Below, piece by piece: positions 33,101 through 46,004 of a DNA stretch of 64,000 nucleotides; the stretch's first letter is position 1; the number at the start of each line of letters is the position of its first letter. The position numbers and the translations under genes were made by a program. The notes beneath the pieces were generated by a model that made no database searches, was not told the origin of the DNA, and saw only the letters and a program-made list of their open reading frames with translations. Source of the DNA: Strigamia acuminata (lineage: Eukaryota > Arthropoda > Chilopoda > Geophilomorpha > Linotaeniidae); NCBI GenBank assembly GCA_949358305.1, contig OX442314.1, positions 9,045,060-9,109,059 of the forward strand, read 5' to 3'.

Positions 33101-33185
33101 GGAAATGTGTCCAACCGGGCAGAAATGTGTCGTAAAATGTTGCCGAAATTCTGTGAAAATTTGTCACAAATTGCCAAAAGTCGGT
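30140..33185 (+). repeat. 1015-bp tandem repeat, three copies
   Basis: This is the same unit as at 26,415, with period 1015 across three copies (the interior motif falls at 30,216, 31,231 and 32,246). The first copy matches the first copy of the two-copy array; the second and third match its second copy. This indicates that the longer array arose by adding one unit of the second type. Confidence 0.95.
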
Positions 33186-36100
33186 GCAAGTATTGCTAGA
33201 TTTGGGCGCATCAAACTGTGCCGAGATCTGACAGTGTCCACGCGGTTTTGAAGCGCCCACTGTCGACGCACGTGGGCGCTCAATTTACCGGCGCGTTGGA
33301 CGAGTTTTGAAAAAAGTTTTTTCCTAATTTCTGACAAAACTTGCACCGAATTTTGTCAATATGTGATAAATTTCCATGGATTTTAAGCAATGTTTTACAG
33401 AAGTCCGTCCCATCGGGCAGAAACGTCTCGTAAAATGTCGCTGAAATTCCGTGAAAATCTGTCAAAAATTGACAAAAGTTGGTGACCGACCCGCGGCGCG
33501 TCACGGCGCGGTCGGAGGACGGCCCTCGTCCCCAAAAACCACACTCCGGGTCACGTGGTCTCGCACTCGACTTTTTCAGTTTTCCCGTTTTCGGCCCGTT
33601 ACGGCCAAGGACCGTAACGGGTCGAAAACGGGCCGCAACGGGTCGAAAACGGCCGCAACGGGTCGAAAACGGCCCGCACGGGCCGTTAACGGGCCGCCGA
33701 CGGTCCCGTCACGATCCCGTAACGGCTCGCACGGGCCGTTAACGGGCCGCCGACGGTCCCGTCACGATCCCGTAACGGCCCGCATGGAATCGTACGGGCC
33801 GTTAACGGGCCGCCGACGGTCCCGTCACGGTCCCGTCACGATCCCGTAACGGCCCGTACAAGCCGTTAACGGGCCGCCGACGGTCCCGTCACGATCCCGT
33901 CACGGCCCGTGCGGGCCGTTAACGGGCTGCCGACGGTCCCGTCACGATCCCGTCACGGCTCGTGCGGGCCGTTAACGGGCCGCCGACGGTCCCGTCACGA
34001 TCCCGTCACGGCCCGTGCGGGCCGTTAACGGGCTGCCGACGGTCCCGTCACGATCCCGTCAACGGCCCGCATGGAGTCGTACGGGCCGTTAACGGGCTGC
34101 CGACGGTCCCGTCACGATCCCGTCACGGCTCGTGCGGGCCGTTAACGGGCCGCCGACGGTCCCGTCACGATCCCGTCACGGCCCGTGCGGGCCGTTAACG
34201 GGCTGCCGACGGTCCCGTCACGATCCCGTCAACGGCCCGCATGGAGTCGTACGGGCCGTTAACGGGCTGCCGACGGTCCCGTCACGATCCCGTCACGGCT
34301 CGTGCGGGCCGTTAACGGGCCGCCGACGGTCCCGTCACGATCCCGTCACGGCCCGTGCGGGCCGTTAACGGGCTGCCGACGGTCCCGTCACGATCCCGTC
34401 AACGGCCCGCATGGAGTCGTACGGGCCGTTAACGGGCTGCCGACGGTCCCGTCACGATCCCGTCACGGCCTGTGCGGGCCGTTAACGGGCCGTTAACGGG
34501 CCGTTAACGGCCCGTTAACGGCGTAAAACCAAAAACAGGATTCGAGATTAATGTCTATGAATGTTGTACGCGTTTTCACGTACGTGTTGTCGGTTGTTGA
34601 TTTTTTCGATTTACGCCGTAACGGCCCGTTAACGGCCCGTTAACGGCCCGTCAACGGCCCGTCAACGGCCCGCAACGGCCCGCACGGGCCGTTAACGGGC
34701 CGTCGACGATCCCGTCACGATCCCGCAACGGCCCGCACGGGCCGTTAACGGGCCGCTGACGGTCCCGTCACGATCCCGTCACGGCCTTCGTTCCCGGACT
34801 TCGGCTCGCCGACGGCCCGTACGACCTCACGCGGGCCGTTAACGGGCCGTTAACGGCCCGTTAACGGCCCGTTAACGGCGTAAAACCAAAAACAGGATTC
34901 GAGATTAATGTCTATGAATGTTGTACGCGTTTTCATGTACGTGTTGTCGGTTGTTGATTTTTTCGATTCACGCCGTAACGGCCCGTTAACGGCCCGTTAA
35001 CGGCCCGTCAACGGCCCGTCAACGGCCCGCAACGGCCCGCACGGGCCGTTAACGGGCCGTCGACGATCCCGTCACGATCCCGCAACGGCCCGCACGGGCC
35101 GTTAACGGGCCGCTGACGGTCCCGTCACGATCCCGCAACGGCCCGCACGGGCCGTTAACGGGCCGTCGACGATCCCGTCACGATCCCGCAACGGCCCGCA
35201 CGGGCCGTTAACGGGCCGCTGACGGTCCCGTCACGATCCCGTCACGGCCTTCGTTCCCGGACTTCGGCTCGCCGACGGCCCGTACGACCTCACGCGGGCC
35301 GTTAACGGGCCGTTAACGGCCCGTTAACGGCCCGTTAACGGCGTAAAACCAAAAACAGGATTCGAGATTAATGTCTATGAATGTTGTACGCGTTTTCATG
35401 TACGTGTTGTCGGTTGTTGATTTTTTCGATTCACGCCGTAACGGCCCGTTAACGGCCCGTTAACGGCCCGTCAACGGCCCGTCAACGGCCCGCAACGGCC
35501 CGCACGGGCCGTTAACGGGCCGTCGACGATCCCGTCACGATCCCGCAACGGCCCGCACGGGCCGTTAACGGGCCGCTGACGGTCCCGTCACGATCCCGCA
35601 ACGGCCCGCACGGGCCGTTAACGGGCCGTCGACGATCCCGTCACGATCCCGCAACGGCCCGCACGGGCCGTTAACGGGCCGCTGACGGTCCCGTCACGAT
35701 CCCGCAACGGCCCGCACGGGCCGTTAACGGGCCGTCGACGGTCCCGTCACGATCCCGCAACGGCCCGCACGGGCCGTTAACGGCCCGTTAACGGCCCGTT
35801 AACGGCCCGTTAACGGGGCAAAACCGAAAACAGGATTCGAGATTAATGTCTATGAATGTTGTACGCGTTTTCATGTACGTGTTGTCGGTTGTTGATTTTT
35901 TCGATTCACGCCGTAACGGCCCGTTAACGGCCCGTTAACGGCCCGTCAACGGCCCGTCAACGGCCCGCAACGGCCCGCACGGGCCGTTAACGGGCCGTCG
36001 ACGATCCCGTCACGATCCCGCAACGGCCCGCACGGGCCGTTAACGGGCCGCCGACGGTCCCGTCACGGTCCCGTCACGGCGCGTGCGGGCCGTTAACGGG

Positions 36101-36800
36101 CCGCCGACAGTCCCGTCACGATCCCGTCACGGCCTTCGTTCCCGGACTTCGGCTCGCCGACGGCCCGTACGACCTCACGCGGGCCGTTAACGGGCCGTTA
36201 ACGGGCCGTTAACGGCCCGTTAACGGCCCGTTAACGGCGTAAAACCAAAAACAGGATTCGAGATTAATGTCTATGAATGTTGTACGCGTTTTCACGTACG
36301 TGTTGTCGGTTGTTGATTTTTTCGATTTACGCCGTTAACGGCCCGTTAACGGCCCGTTAACGGCCCGTCAACGGCCCGCATGGAGTCGTACGGGCCGTTA
36401 ACGGGCCGCCGACGGTCCCGTCACGGTCCCGTCACGGCGCGTGCGGGCCGTTAACGGGCCGCCAACGGTCCCGTCACGATCCCGTCACGGCCCGTGCGGG
36501 CCGTTAACGGGCCGCCGACGGTCCCGTCACGATCCCGTAACGGCCCGTTACGGCCAAGGGCCGTAACGGGATAACTGAGAGAGTCGGGTGCGAGACCACG
36601 TGACCCGGAGTGTGGTTTTTGGGGGCGAGGGCCGTCCTCCGACCGCGCCGTGACGCGCCCCGGGTCGGATCAAGAGGCGACCCGGTCGGAAACCGAACCT
36701 CGGGGTTCCTCGGGGCGTGGTTTTTTGGGGACGGGGGGAGGGGGGGATTGGGTCGCGTGCTCCGACCGCGCCGCAACGCGCCGTGGGTCGGTCACCAACC
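33186..36800. repeat. Foldback unit and satellite block 5 (largest)
   Basis: A foldback unit (33,186-33,480) is followed by the flank and about 3 kb of satellite with five spacer copies (34,525, 34,882, 35,345, 35,820 and 36,241). The part at 33,950-34,490 has a 170-bp higher-order period, seen three times, made of three 53-bp units plus an insert with CGCATGGAGTCGTACGGG. The right part from about 35,880 duplicates block 2. Confidence 0.85.
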
Positions 36801-37127
36801 TTTGTCAATATTTTATAAATTTCCACGGAATTTCAACAATGTTTTACATAAGTCCGTCAAATCGGGCAGAAATATCCCGTACAATGTCGCTGCAATTCTG
36901 TGGAAATTTATCAGATATTGACAAAATTCGGTGACGGGCGGAAGGGCGATTCCCGGGCGGAAGAGAGAGAGAGAGAGAGAAAGGGGGGACGGCCGGCGCC
37001 TACGCCGACGGGGCGCGGAGGGCGAGTGCACTGTTCACGCATGTGGGCGCGTGTGGACGCTCGATTTACTGGCGCGTTGGACAAGTCAAAAAAAATTTCC
37101 CAATGTCTGACAAAAATTCCATCGAAT

Positions 37128-37427
37128 CACGGCAATATTTGACAACACTTGCACAGATTTTTAGCAACATTCACCGGCGAGGTCGTTGATGAACTCGCTT
37201 TACCCCGATGAATCTCGCGCGACAACAACCCTGCGAAAATACCAAATCTCGTACGAATAATAAACACGGCGCAAACCGCACAAAAATCCACGACATAAAA
37301 TCGAATGTCGTCTATCGGCACTCTCAGCATTCCCCCGGACATTTTCCGGAAGAGTTTGGTCCGGCCGGAATCCGAGGAATAGTCACTCCCAAAGTGCGGA
37401 TTTTGCGGGTGCACTCGCTTCCGAAGG
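37128..37427 (-). repeat. R sequence, second inner inverted copy
   Basis: It matches 23,850-24,149 at offset 13,278, including the flanking ATAGGC. It is preceded on the left by a foldback unit at 36,801-37,127. Confidence 0.85.
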
Positions 37428-37968
37428 ATAGGCAAAGCAGGCGTGCGGACGCGACGCCCGGACGCGGCCGGACGGGGACCAGTCGGCGCTTAACCTTGGG
37501 GTATGTGTGCGGATTTTGTCGGGGGCGAAAGGGTCCCGCTTTTTAACATTACGGCGGCCTATACGTTGTTTCGTTGATCGCGACTGTGATGCGGAATTTG
37601 CGGATGTTGTTTTGGCCGAGTAGTTCGTGCGACCGAGCGCGTTTTGTTCGTTGCTTTTCGGTGTTCGGTGGGTTTTGTGACCGGTCAAGGGTTTCGCTAA
37701 AACGTGGTTTTTGTGACGGGAGGGAGGGGGGATCGGTTCATGTGCTCCGAACGCGCCGCGACGCGCCGTGACTTGGGCCAAAAACGACCCGGTCGGAAAC
37801 CGGGTCCCGGGCTTCGTCGAGGCGTGGTTTTTGAGAACGGGGGGAGGGGGGGATCGGGTCGCGTGCTCCGAAAGCGCCGCGACGCGCCGTGACTTGGGCC
37901 AAAAACGACCCGGTCGGAAACCGGGTCCCGGGCTTCGTCGAGGCGTGGTCCCGATCGGGACAAACTCT
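37428..37968. repeat. V2 segment
   Basis: It duplicates V1 at offset 13,278; no difference was noticed by eye. It is followed at 37,969-38,215 by a copy of R' and its foldback unit. Confidence 0.8.
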
Positions 37969-38215
37969 TCCGGAAAATGTCCGGTGGAATGTTGAGAGTG
38001 TCGATGGACGACGTTCGAGTTTATATCGTAAGTAAGTAAGTATCTGACAAAACTTGCACAGAATTTTGTCAACATTTGATAAATTTCCACAGAATTTAAC
38101 GTTGTTTTGCTAAAACCTGCGGAAACGTGTCTAGTCGGGCAGAAACGTCTCGTAAAATGTTGCTGAAATTCCGTGGAAATTTGTCAAAAATTGACAAAAG
38201 TTGGTGACCGACCCA

Positions 38216-39360
38216 CATCGCGTTGCGGCGCGGTCGGAGCACGCGACCCGATCCCCCCCCCCCCCCCTCCCCCCGTCCCCAAAAAACCACGCCTCGAGGA
38301 ACCCCGAGGTTCGGTTTCCGACCGGGTCGCCTCTTGATCCGACTCGGGGCGCGTCACGGCGCGGTCGGAGGACGGCCCTCGCCCCCAAAAACCACACTCC
38401 GGGTCACGTGGTCTCGCACTCGACTTTTTCAGTTTTCCCGTTTTCGGCCCGTTACGGCCAAGGACCGTAACGGGTCGAAAACGGGCCGCAACGGGTCGAA
38501 AACGGCCGCAACGGGTCGAAAACGGCCCGCACGGGCCGTTAACGGGCCGCCGACGGTCCCGTCACAATCCCGTAACGGCTCGCACGGGCCGTTAACGGGC
38601 CGCCGACGGTCCCGTCACGATCCCGTAACGGCTCGCACGGGCCGTTAACGGGCCGCCGACGGTTCCGTAACTATCCCGTAACGGCCCGCACGGGCCGTTA
38701 ACGGGCCGCCGACGATCCCGTCACGACCCCGTAACGGCCCGTACGACCTCATGCGGGCCGTTAACGGGCCGTTAACGGGCCGTTAACGGCCCGTTAACGG
38801 CGTAAAACCAAAAACAGGATTCGAGATTAATGTCTATGAATGTTGTACGCGTTTTCATGTACGTGTTGTCGGTTGTTGATTTTTTCGATTTACACCGTCA
38901 CGGCCCGTTAACGGCCCGTTAACGGCCCGTTAACGGCCCGTTACGATCCCGTAACGGCCCGCACGGGCCGTTAACGGGCCGCCGACGGTCCCGTCACGAT
39001 CCCGTAACGGCCCGCACGGGCCGTTAACGGGCCGCCGACGGTCCCGTCACGGTCCCGTAACGGCTCGCACGGGCCGTTAACGGGCCGCCGACGGTCCCGT
39101 CACGGTCCCGTAACGGCCTTCGTTCCCGGACTTCGGCTCGCCGACGGCCCGTGCGACCTCATGCGGGCCGCTAACGGGCCGTCAACGGGCCGTTAACGGC
39201 CCGTTTTCGACCCGCTACGGCCCGTCACGGCCTGTTGGCCGTGCGACCCGTGACTCGGAGTGTGGTTTTTGGGGACGAGGGCCGTCCTCCGGCCGCGCCG
39301 CGACGCGCCGCGGGTCGGACAAGAAACGACCCGGTCGGAAACCGAACCTCAGTGTCCAAT
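38216..39360. repeat. Satellite block 6 with expanded C run
   Basis: The left flank carries a C run of 15 or more, interrupted by a single T, near 38,251-38,275, where the other copies have about 7. Satellite at about 38,450-39,250 has one spacer (38,804) and the shortened right flank. The G-rich complement may fold as a quadruplex. Confidence 0.85.
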
Positions 39361-39649
39361 CGGGCAGAAATTGTGCGAAAGTTTAACCAAAAATGGCCAA
39401 AAGTCGGTGCAAGTTTTGCACGCAACAAACGTCCGATGTGACAGTGCCCATGCGGGTTGGACGTGCATGTGGGCGCGTGTGGGCGCTCGATTTACCGGCC
39501 CGTTGGACGAGTTAAACCAAAATTTCCCAATATCTTGCATAAATTTAAAGAAGATTTGACAGATTTCCAGATTTTAAGCGATGTTTTACATAAGTCCGTC
39601 CCATTGCTGAAATTCCGTGAAAATTTGTCAAAAATTGACAAAAGTCTGT

Positions 39650-40665
39650 GCAAATTTAGTCAGAAATAGGAAACAAAAAATTTAAAATTCGTCCAACGCG
39701 CCAGTAAATCGAGCGCGCCCATGGACAGTGCGCCGGCGGGAGCCCCGGCCGTCCTCTCTCTCTCTCTCTCTCGGCCGCCAAGGCTCGCCCCTCCGCCCGT
39801 CGGCGGGAGCCCCGACCGTCCCCCCTCTCTCTTTCGGCCGCCAAAGGATCGCCCCTCCGCTCGTCACAGATTTTTGTCAATATTTGATGAATTTCAACAG
39901 ATTTTCAGCAATATTTTACAGGACATTTCTGCTCTTTTGGATACATTTTCAAAGGTTTTATTGCTAAAATTCTGGGGAAATTTATCAAATATTGACAAAA
40001 AATCGATGCAAGTTTTGTCAGAAATTGATAAAATCTTCTTAAACTCGTCCAACGCGCCGGCGAGTGCACATGCGGGGACAGTGGGCACGTCCAGCCCGCG
40101 TGCACACTGTCAGATCGGGCGGTTTCGGGCACAGTTTGATCCGGGCAAATATCTAGCAAAACTTGCACCGATTTTTTGTCAATTTTAGACAAATTTCAGC
40201 GATATTTTACGAGACATTTCTGCTCGATTGGACACATTTCCAGGGGTTTTTTGTAAAACATTGATAAAATTCCGTGGAAATTTATCAAATATTGGCAAAA
40301 TTCGGTGCTAATTTTGTCAAAAATTAGGAAAAAAAAAATTTTCAAAACTTGTCCAACGTGCCGGTAAATCGAGCGCCCACATGCCTAGATAGTGCACGCC
40401 CAACCCGCCAAGGCTCGCCCCTCCGCCCGTCGGCGGGAGCCCCGGCCGTCCCCTCTCTCTCTCTTTCTCTCTCTCTCTCGGGCGCCCGGAGCTCGCCCCT
40501 CCGCCCGTCACCGACTTTTGACACAATTTTTGATGAAATTCAACGGAATTTTAGCAACGTTTTACAAAAAACCTGTGGAAATGTGTCCAACCGGGCAGAA
40601 ATGTGTCGTAAAATGTTGCCGAAATTCTGTGAAAATTTGTCACAAATTGCCAAAAGTCGGTGCAA
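39650..40665 (+). repeat. 1015-bp repeat, single copy
   Basis: One unit of the 1015-bp repeat, of the second-copy type, has a small deletion after GCGCGCCCATG near 39,720. It is followed by a foldback unit at 40,666-41,060. Confidence 0.9.
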
Positions 40666-41060
40666 GTATTGCTAGATTTGGGCGCATCAAACTGTGCCGA
40701 GATCTGACAGTGTCCACGCGGTTTTGAAGCGCCCACTGTCGACGCACGTGGGCGCTCAATTTACCGGCGCGTTGGACGAGTTTTGAAAAAAGTTTTTTCC
40801 TAATTTCTGACAAAACTTGCACCGAATTTTGTCAATATGTGATAAATTTCCATGGATTTTAAGCAATGTTTTACAGAAGTCCGTCCCATCGGGCAGAAAT
40901 GTCTCGTAAAATGTCGCTGAAATTCTGTGGAAATTTGTTAAAAAATTCCCACAAGTCGGTGCAACTTTTGCACGCATCAAACTGTGCCCCGAGAGTCCAC
41001 GCGTGTGCCCGATCTGACAGTGTCCACGCGGGTTGGACGTGCGCATGTGGGCGCGCGATT

Positions 41061-41475
41061 TACTGGCCTCCAACTCATCAATTAAAGCTCTCATGCAGCG
41101 CAACGAATCATCTGAAGAGCGCTAGTGAATTCAAAAAATGGCGACAGAAAAATTAAAAACACGTCTAATTTATTCGACTCAAGAACACGAACTAAATTGT
41201 CCAGATACTAGTCTACAATAGAAAATGCGGGAGTGCAACAATTGAAATTGCACGCGCTCAAAACAATTAGCAAAATAAAATCATATAAAACATCGAGACT
41301 GACGTAACTAGAATCACACGATCGTCGACGAGAGTCCACGCATGTGCGTGCGCGATGTACTCGTGTGGCCACGTGTTAAACGTGGGCACGACGCGCAAGA
41401 ACCGTACACACCGAGTCAAGGAACCACTAAAAAGACAAAACGAATTAAACACATGTCTAATGCAAAAACAATTAA
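41061..41475 (-). repeat. W, diverged inverted copy of part of U1
   Basis: The reverse complement aligns with about 19,275-19,625 (shared blocks include CAATTTCAATTGTTGCA and TTTTATTTTGCTAATTGTTT) at an estimated 80% identity. It is older than the U1/U2 duplication, which is near-identical. Confidence 0.7.
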
Positions 41476-42540
41476 CAATAAAACTGTGCCCGAAACCGCC
41501 CGATCTGACAATGTCCACGCGGGTTGGACGTGTAAAACATCGCTTAAAATCTGTGGAAATCAGTCAAATGTTCTTAAAAATCGGTGCAAGTTATGCAAAA
41601 TATTGGGAAAATTTTGTTTAACTCGTCCAACGCGCCGGTAAATCGAGCGCCCACACGTGCCCACATGCGTGAACAGTGCACTCGCCCTCTCGCCCCGTCG
41701 GCGTAGGCGCCGGCCGTCCGCCCTCTCTCTCTCTCTCTCTCTTCCGCTCGGGAATCGCCCTTCCGCCCGTCACCGAATTTTGTCAATATCTGATAAATTT
41801 CTACAGAATTGCAGCAACATTATACGGGATATTTCTGCCCTTTTGGATGGGGCTTCTGTAAAACATTGCTTAAAATCTGTGTAAATTTATTAAATGTCGT
41901 TAAAAATCGTTGCAAGTTTTGTCAGATTTTGGAGAATTTTTTTAGAACTCGTCCAACGCGCCAGTAAATCACGCGCCCACGTGCGTGGACAGTGCGCCCC
42001 GCGTGGACACTGTCAGGTCGGGCACACTCGTGGACTCTCGGGGCACACGGTTTGATGCGTCCAAAAAAATTGCACCGACTTTTGACAATTTGTGATAAAT
42101 TTCCAAGTAATTTCAGCAATATTTTGCGAGACATTTCTGCCCGATTGGATACATTTCCACAGGTTTTTGTAAAACATTGCTAAAATTCGGTGGAAATCTA
42201 TCAAATGTTGCCACAATTCGGTGCAAGTTTTGCGAGATTTGCTCGCATCAAACTGTGCCCGAAAATGCCCGACTTGACAGTGTCCACGCGGGTTGGACGC
42301 GCCCAGCACTGTCCAAGCACGTGGGCGCGTGTGGGCGCTCGATTTATCGGCGCGTTGGACTAGTTTTAAAAAAATTTTCCCAATTTCTGACAAAATTCGC
42401 ACCGAATTTTTGCAATTTTTGATAAATTAACACAGAATTTCAGCAATGTTTTAAACAAGTCCGTCCAATCGGGCAGAAATGTCTCGTAAAATGTTGCTGA
42501 AATTCCGTGAAAATCTGTCAAAAATTGACAAAAGTTGGTG
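41476..42540. repeat. Series of foldback units
   Basis: Three or four consecutive foldback units and half-units have centres near 41,840, 42,140 and 42,470. One CTCTCT tract lies near 41,720-41,742. No gene is present. Confidence 0.7.
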
Positions 42541-43560
42541 ACCGACCCGCGGCGCGTCACGGCGCGGTCGGAGGACGGCCCTCGTCCCCAAAAACCACAC
42601 TCCGGGTCACGTGGTCTCGCACTCGACTTTTTCAGTTTTCCCGTTTTCGGCCCGTTACGGCCAAGGACCGTAACGGGTCGAAAACGGGCCGCAACGGGTC
42701 GAAAACGGCCGCAACGGGTCGAAAACGGCCCGCACGGGCCGTTAACGGGCCGCCGACGGTCCCGTCACAATCCCGTAACGGCTCGCACGGGCCGTTAACG
42801 GGCCGCCGACGGTCCCGTCACGATCCCGTAACGGCTCGCACGGGCCGTTAACGGGCCGCCGACGGTTCCGTAACTATCCCGTAACGGCCCGCACGGGCCG
42901 TTAACGGGCCGCCGACGGTCCCGTCACGACCCCGTAACGGCCCGTACGACCTCATGCGGGCCGTTAACGGGCCGTTAACGGGCCGTTAACGGCCCGTTAA
43001 CGGCGTAAAACCAAAAACAGGATTCGAGATTAATGTCTATGAATGTTGTACGCGTTTTCATGTACGTGTTGTCGGTTGTTGATTTTTTCGATTTACACCG
43101 TCACGGCCCGTTAACGGCCCGTTAACGGCCCGTTAACGGCCCGTCAACGGCCCGCATGGGGTCGTACGGGCCGTTAACGGGCCGCCGACGGTCCCGTCAC
43201 GATCCCGTAACGGCCCGCACGGGCCGTTAACGGGCCGCCGACGGTCCCGTCACGGTCCCGTAACGGCCTTCGTTCCCGGACTTCGGCTCGCCGACGGCCC
43301 GTGCGACCTCATGCGGGCCGCTAACGGGCCGTCAACGGGCCGTTAACGGGCCGTCAACGGGCCGTTAACGGCCCGTTTTCGACCCGCTACGGCCCGTCAC
43401 GGCCTGTTGGCCGTGCGACCCGAAAACGGGAAAACTGAAAGAGTCGAGTGCGAGACCACGTGACTCGGAGTGTGGTTTTTGGGGACGAGGGCCGTCCTCC
43501 GGCCGCGCCGCGACGCGCCGCGGGTCGGACAAGAAACGACCCGGTCGGAAACCGAACCTC
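42541..43560. repeat. Satellite block 7
   Basis: Satellite at 42,650-43,420 has a spacer at 43,007. It matches block 1; the copies differ by a 22-bp satellite fragment before the spacer, which shifts the offset from 24,833 to 24,855. Confidence 0.85.
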
Positions 43561-44117
43561 AGTGTCCAATCGGGCAGAAATTGTGCGGAAGTTTAACCAA
43601 AAATGGCCAAAAGTCGGTGCAAGTTTTGCACGCAACAAACGTCCGATGTGACAGTGCCCATGCGGATTGGACGTGCATGTGGGCGCGTGTGGGAGCTCGA
43701 TTTACTGGCGCGTTGGACGAGTTTTAAAAAAATTCTCCAAAATCTGACAAAACTTGCAACGATTTTTAACGACATTTAATTGATTTCCACAGATTTTAAG
43801 AACACTGTTTTACAGAAGCCCGTCCAATCGGGCAGAAATGTCTCGCAAAATATTGCTGAAATTCCGTGGAAATTTATCAAAAATCGTTGCCAGTTTTGTC
43901 AGATTTTGGAGAATTTTTTTAGAACTCGTCCAACGCGCCAGTAAATCACGCGCCCACGTGCGTGGACGATGCGCACGTCCAACCCGCCAAGGCTCGCCCC
44001 TACGACCGTCGGCGGGAGCCCCGGCCGTCCTCTCTCTCCCTCTCGGCCGCCAATGCTCGCCCCTCCGCCCGGGACTCGCCCCGCCGCCAGTCACCGACTT
44101 TTGGCAATTTCCTTGCA

Positions 44118-45965
44118 AACAGCAACGATAATGATGTATTTATTGATAATTGTTTTTGCATCGGACATGTGTTTAATTTTAGTGGTTCCTCGACTCAGTT
44201 TGTGCGGTTCTTGCGCGTCGTGCGCACGTTCAACACGCGCCCACGCGAGTATATCGCGTGGACTCTCGTCTCTCTCGTCAGTCTCGATGTTTTGTATGAT
44301 TTTATTTTGCTAATTGTTTTGAGCGCGTGCAATTTCAATTGTTGCACCACACACGCATTTTCTATTGTACACCAGTGTTCCTATGTCGAATAAATTAGAC
44401 TTGTTTTTAATTTCTCTGTCGCCATTGTTTGAATTCACTGCGCTGCACGAGAGCTTCAATTTATGAGTTGGACCGCTTTTTATACAAATTATGTGGGAAT
44501 TTTGCTCGATTCATGCGCGGTTCTTTCTTAAGCGTCGGGCAAGTTTTGTCAGATATTGCAAAAAGTACATCGCGCGTGCACGGGCGTGCGTGGACGGTGC
44601 CCGCGTCCAACGCTCATCGGCGTCCAACTCCTTGTCTACAAAGAAGGTCGGGGTTTCGGGCATATCCTTTGCCACGACCGCGTCTTGGTTCTCGCCTTCG
44701 GTGGTCATCTCCAAGGCGGGAATCAGCCCGGATTTCAACGGGGTGCTGTCGGTCAGAAAGGGAACGGTCGGTGTTGTTGGGGAGATGTTGGAGCAGTACT
44801 AAACGTCATGTTTTGTTCACGTGAAAATGAAATGTGCGTTTAAAAAGCCTATCGTGCTGCCGGGACGTTTATTAATTTTCCCAGTTTGACATAAGCGAGC
44901 GCGCACATGGCGACGGCAATGTCTTTTGTCACCTTTAAATTCCTTTTTGGTTTCAACTATGTAAGTTACCTTGTTTTATTAAAATAACTGTTAGTTTTGT
45001 ATATTTGCTAGTTGGTTCATGTTTGGTGCGTTAGATATAAACACCAAACCACCGTATTTATGTTTTCTGAGACGTACGACGCGAGTCGCGCTCGTACGCC
45101 GACTTCGACACATCGGTAAACCGCCAGCGTGCACCATTTTTCTCGTGCTCACTCAGACGTGCGCATTACACGCGATATTGCGCACGAACGCGCACACCGC
45201 CTCCGCGACACACATCACACACCCGTTTAAACGAGTCTCGGCGCCTATTTGACCCCAGTGTTTACTTTTTAAAATTGTGGTGTGTTTTCAAAGTTCTTAA
45301 TTTGTTCAAAAACAAACAAAATGGATATCTGTTGATTTTTAAATGATTTTGTCGATTTAGTTTTTTGCTGGTTTTTAATCGATTTGTCTGTATTTTTAAT
45401 CAATTCGAATGATTGACACCATTCTGTGCTTTACTCGTATTCAAGATGGCGTCGCAAACTCAAGGTCGAATTCCGCTGAATTCATTTATTGCGACTGTTT
45501 GCGCTCCATACGTGCGAAAAGGATTATGGGAATAATCCTCAATGCAGGCCATTTTGGTGTTAAATGAGCGAGGAAGGCAGGACATAAGGAAAATTGGTGA
45601 AATGTAAAAAAAAATGCTAAACAATCAACATTTAAATAAAGATCAATATTTCTGGCTCGAAATGCATATATCGGCAATTTCGGGATATTTTCGGGACGAA
45701 ATTGACTCGTTCGGAACACAGGGGAGGGACTCCCACATTCCCCATGCGTCGGCGCGTGTGTTTACGAAATACCAAATCCAGGTTTTCATACAACCCCACG
45801 TTATTTTCGGGTCAAGAGTTTTTTTATGCGCTGCCGCGCGCAATCCCCGGGTTGATGAGTTTCGCGGAATCCGACGAGCGAGTGCGATCGTGTCATACCG
45901 CTTCTTCTCGTGGCAAAGTAGACACCTTAATTAAACTGGCTGTTGGCTTTTTTTTTTAAACAAAG
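44118..45965. repeat. U2, duplicate of U1
   Basis: It is a near-identical copy of 19,263-21,110 at offset 24,855, carrying the same exon-like pieces (ATG plus donor at 44,907-44,960). It is preceded at 43,561-44,117 by the same foldback units as U1. The total duplicated stretch is about 18,150-21,560 versus 43,005-46,415. Confidence 0.85.
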
Positions 45966-46004
45966 TACGAGTCTTTAAGTTGAACGGTTGTTGAGATACA
46001 CGTA

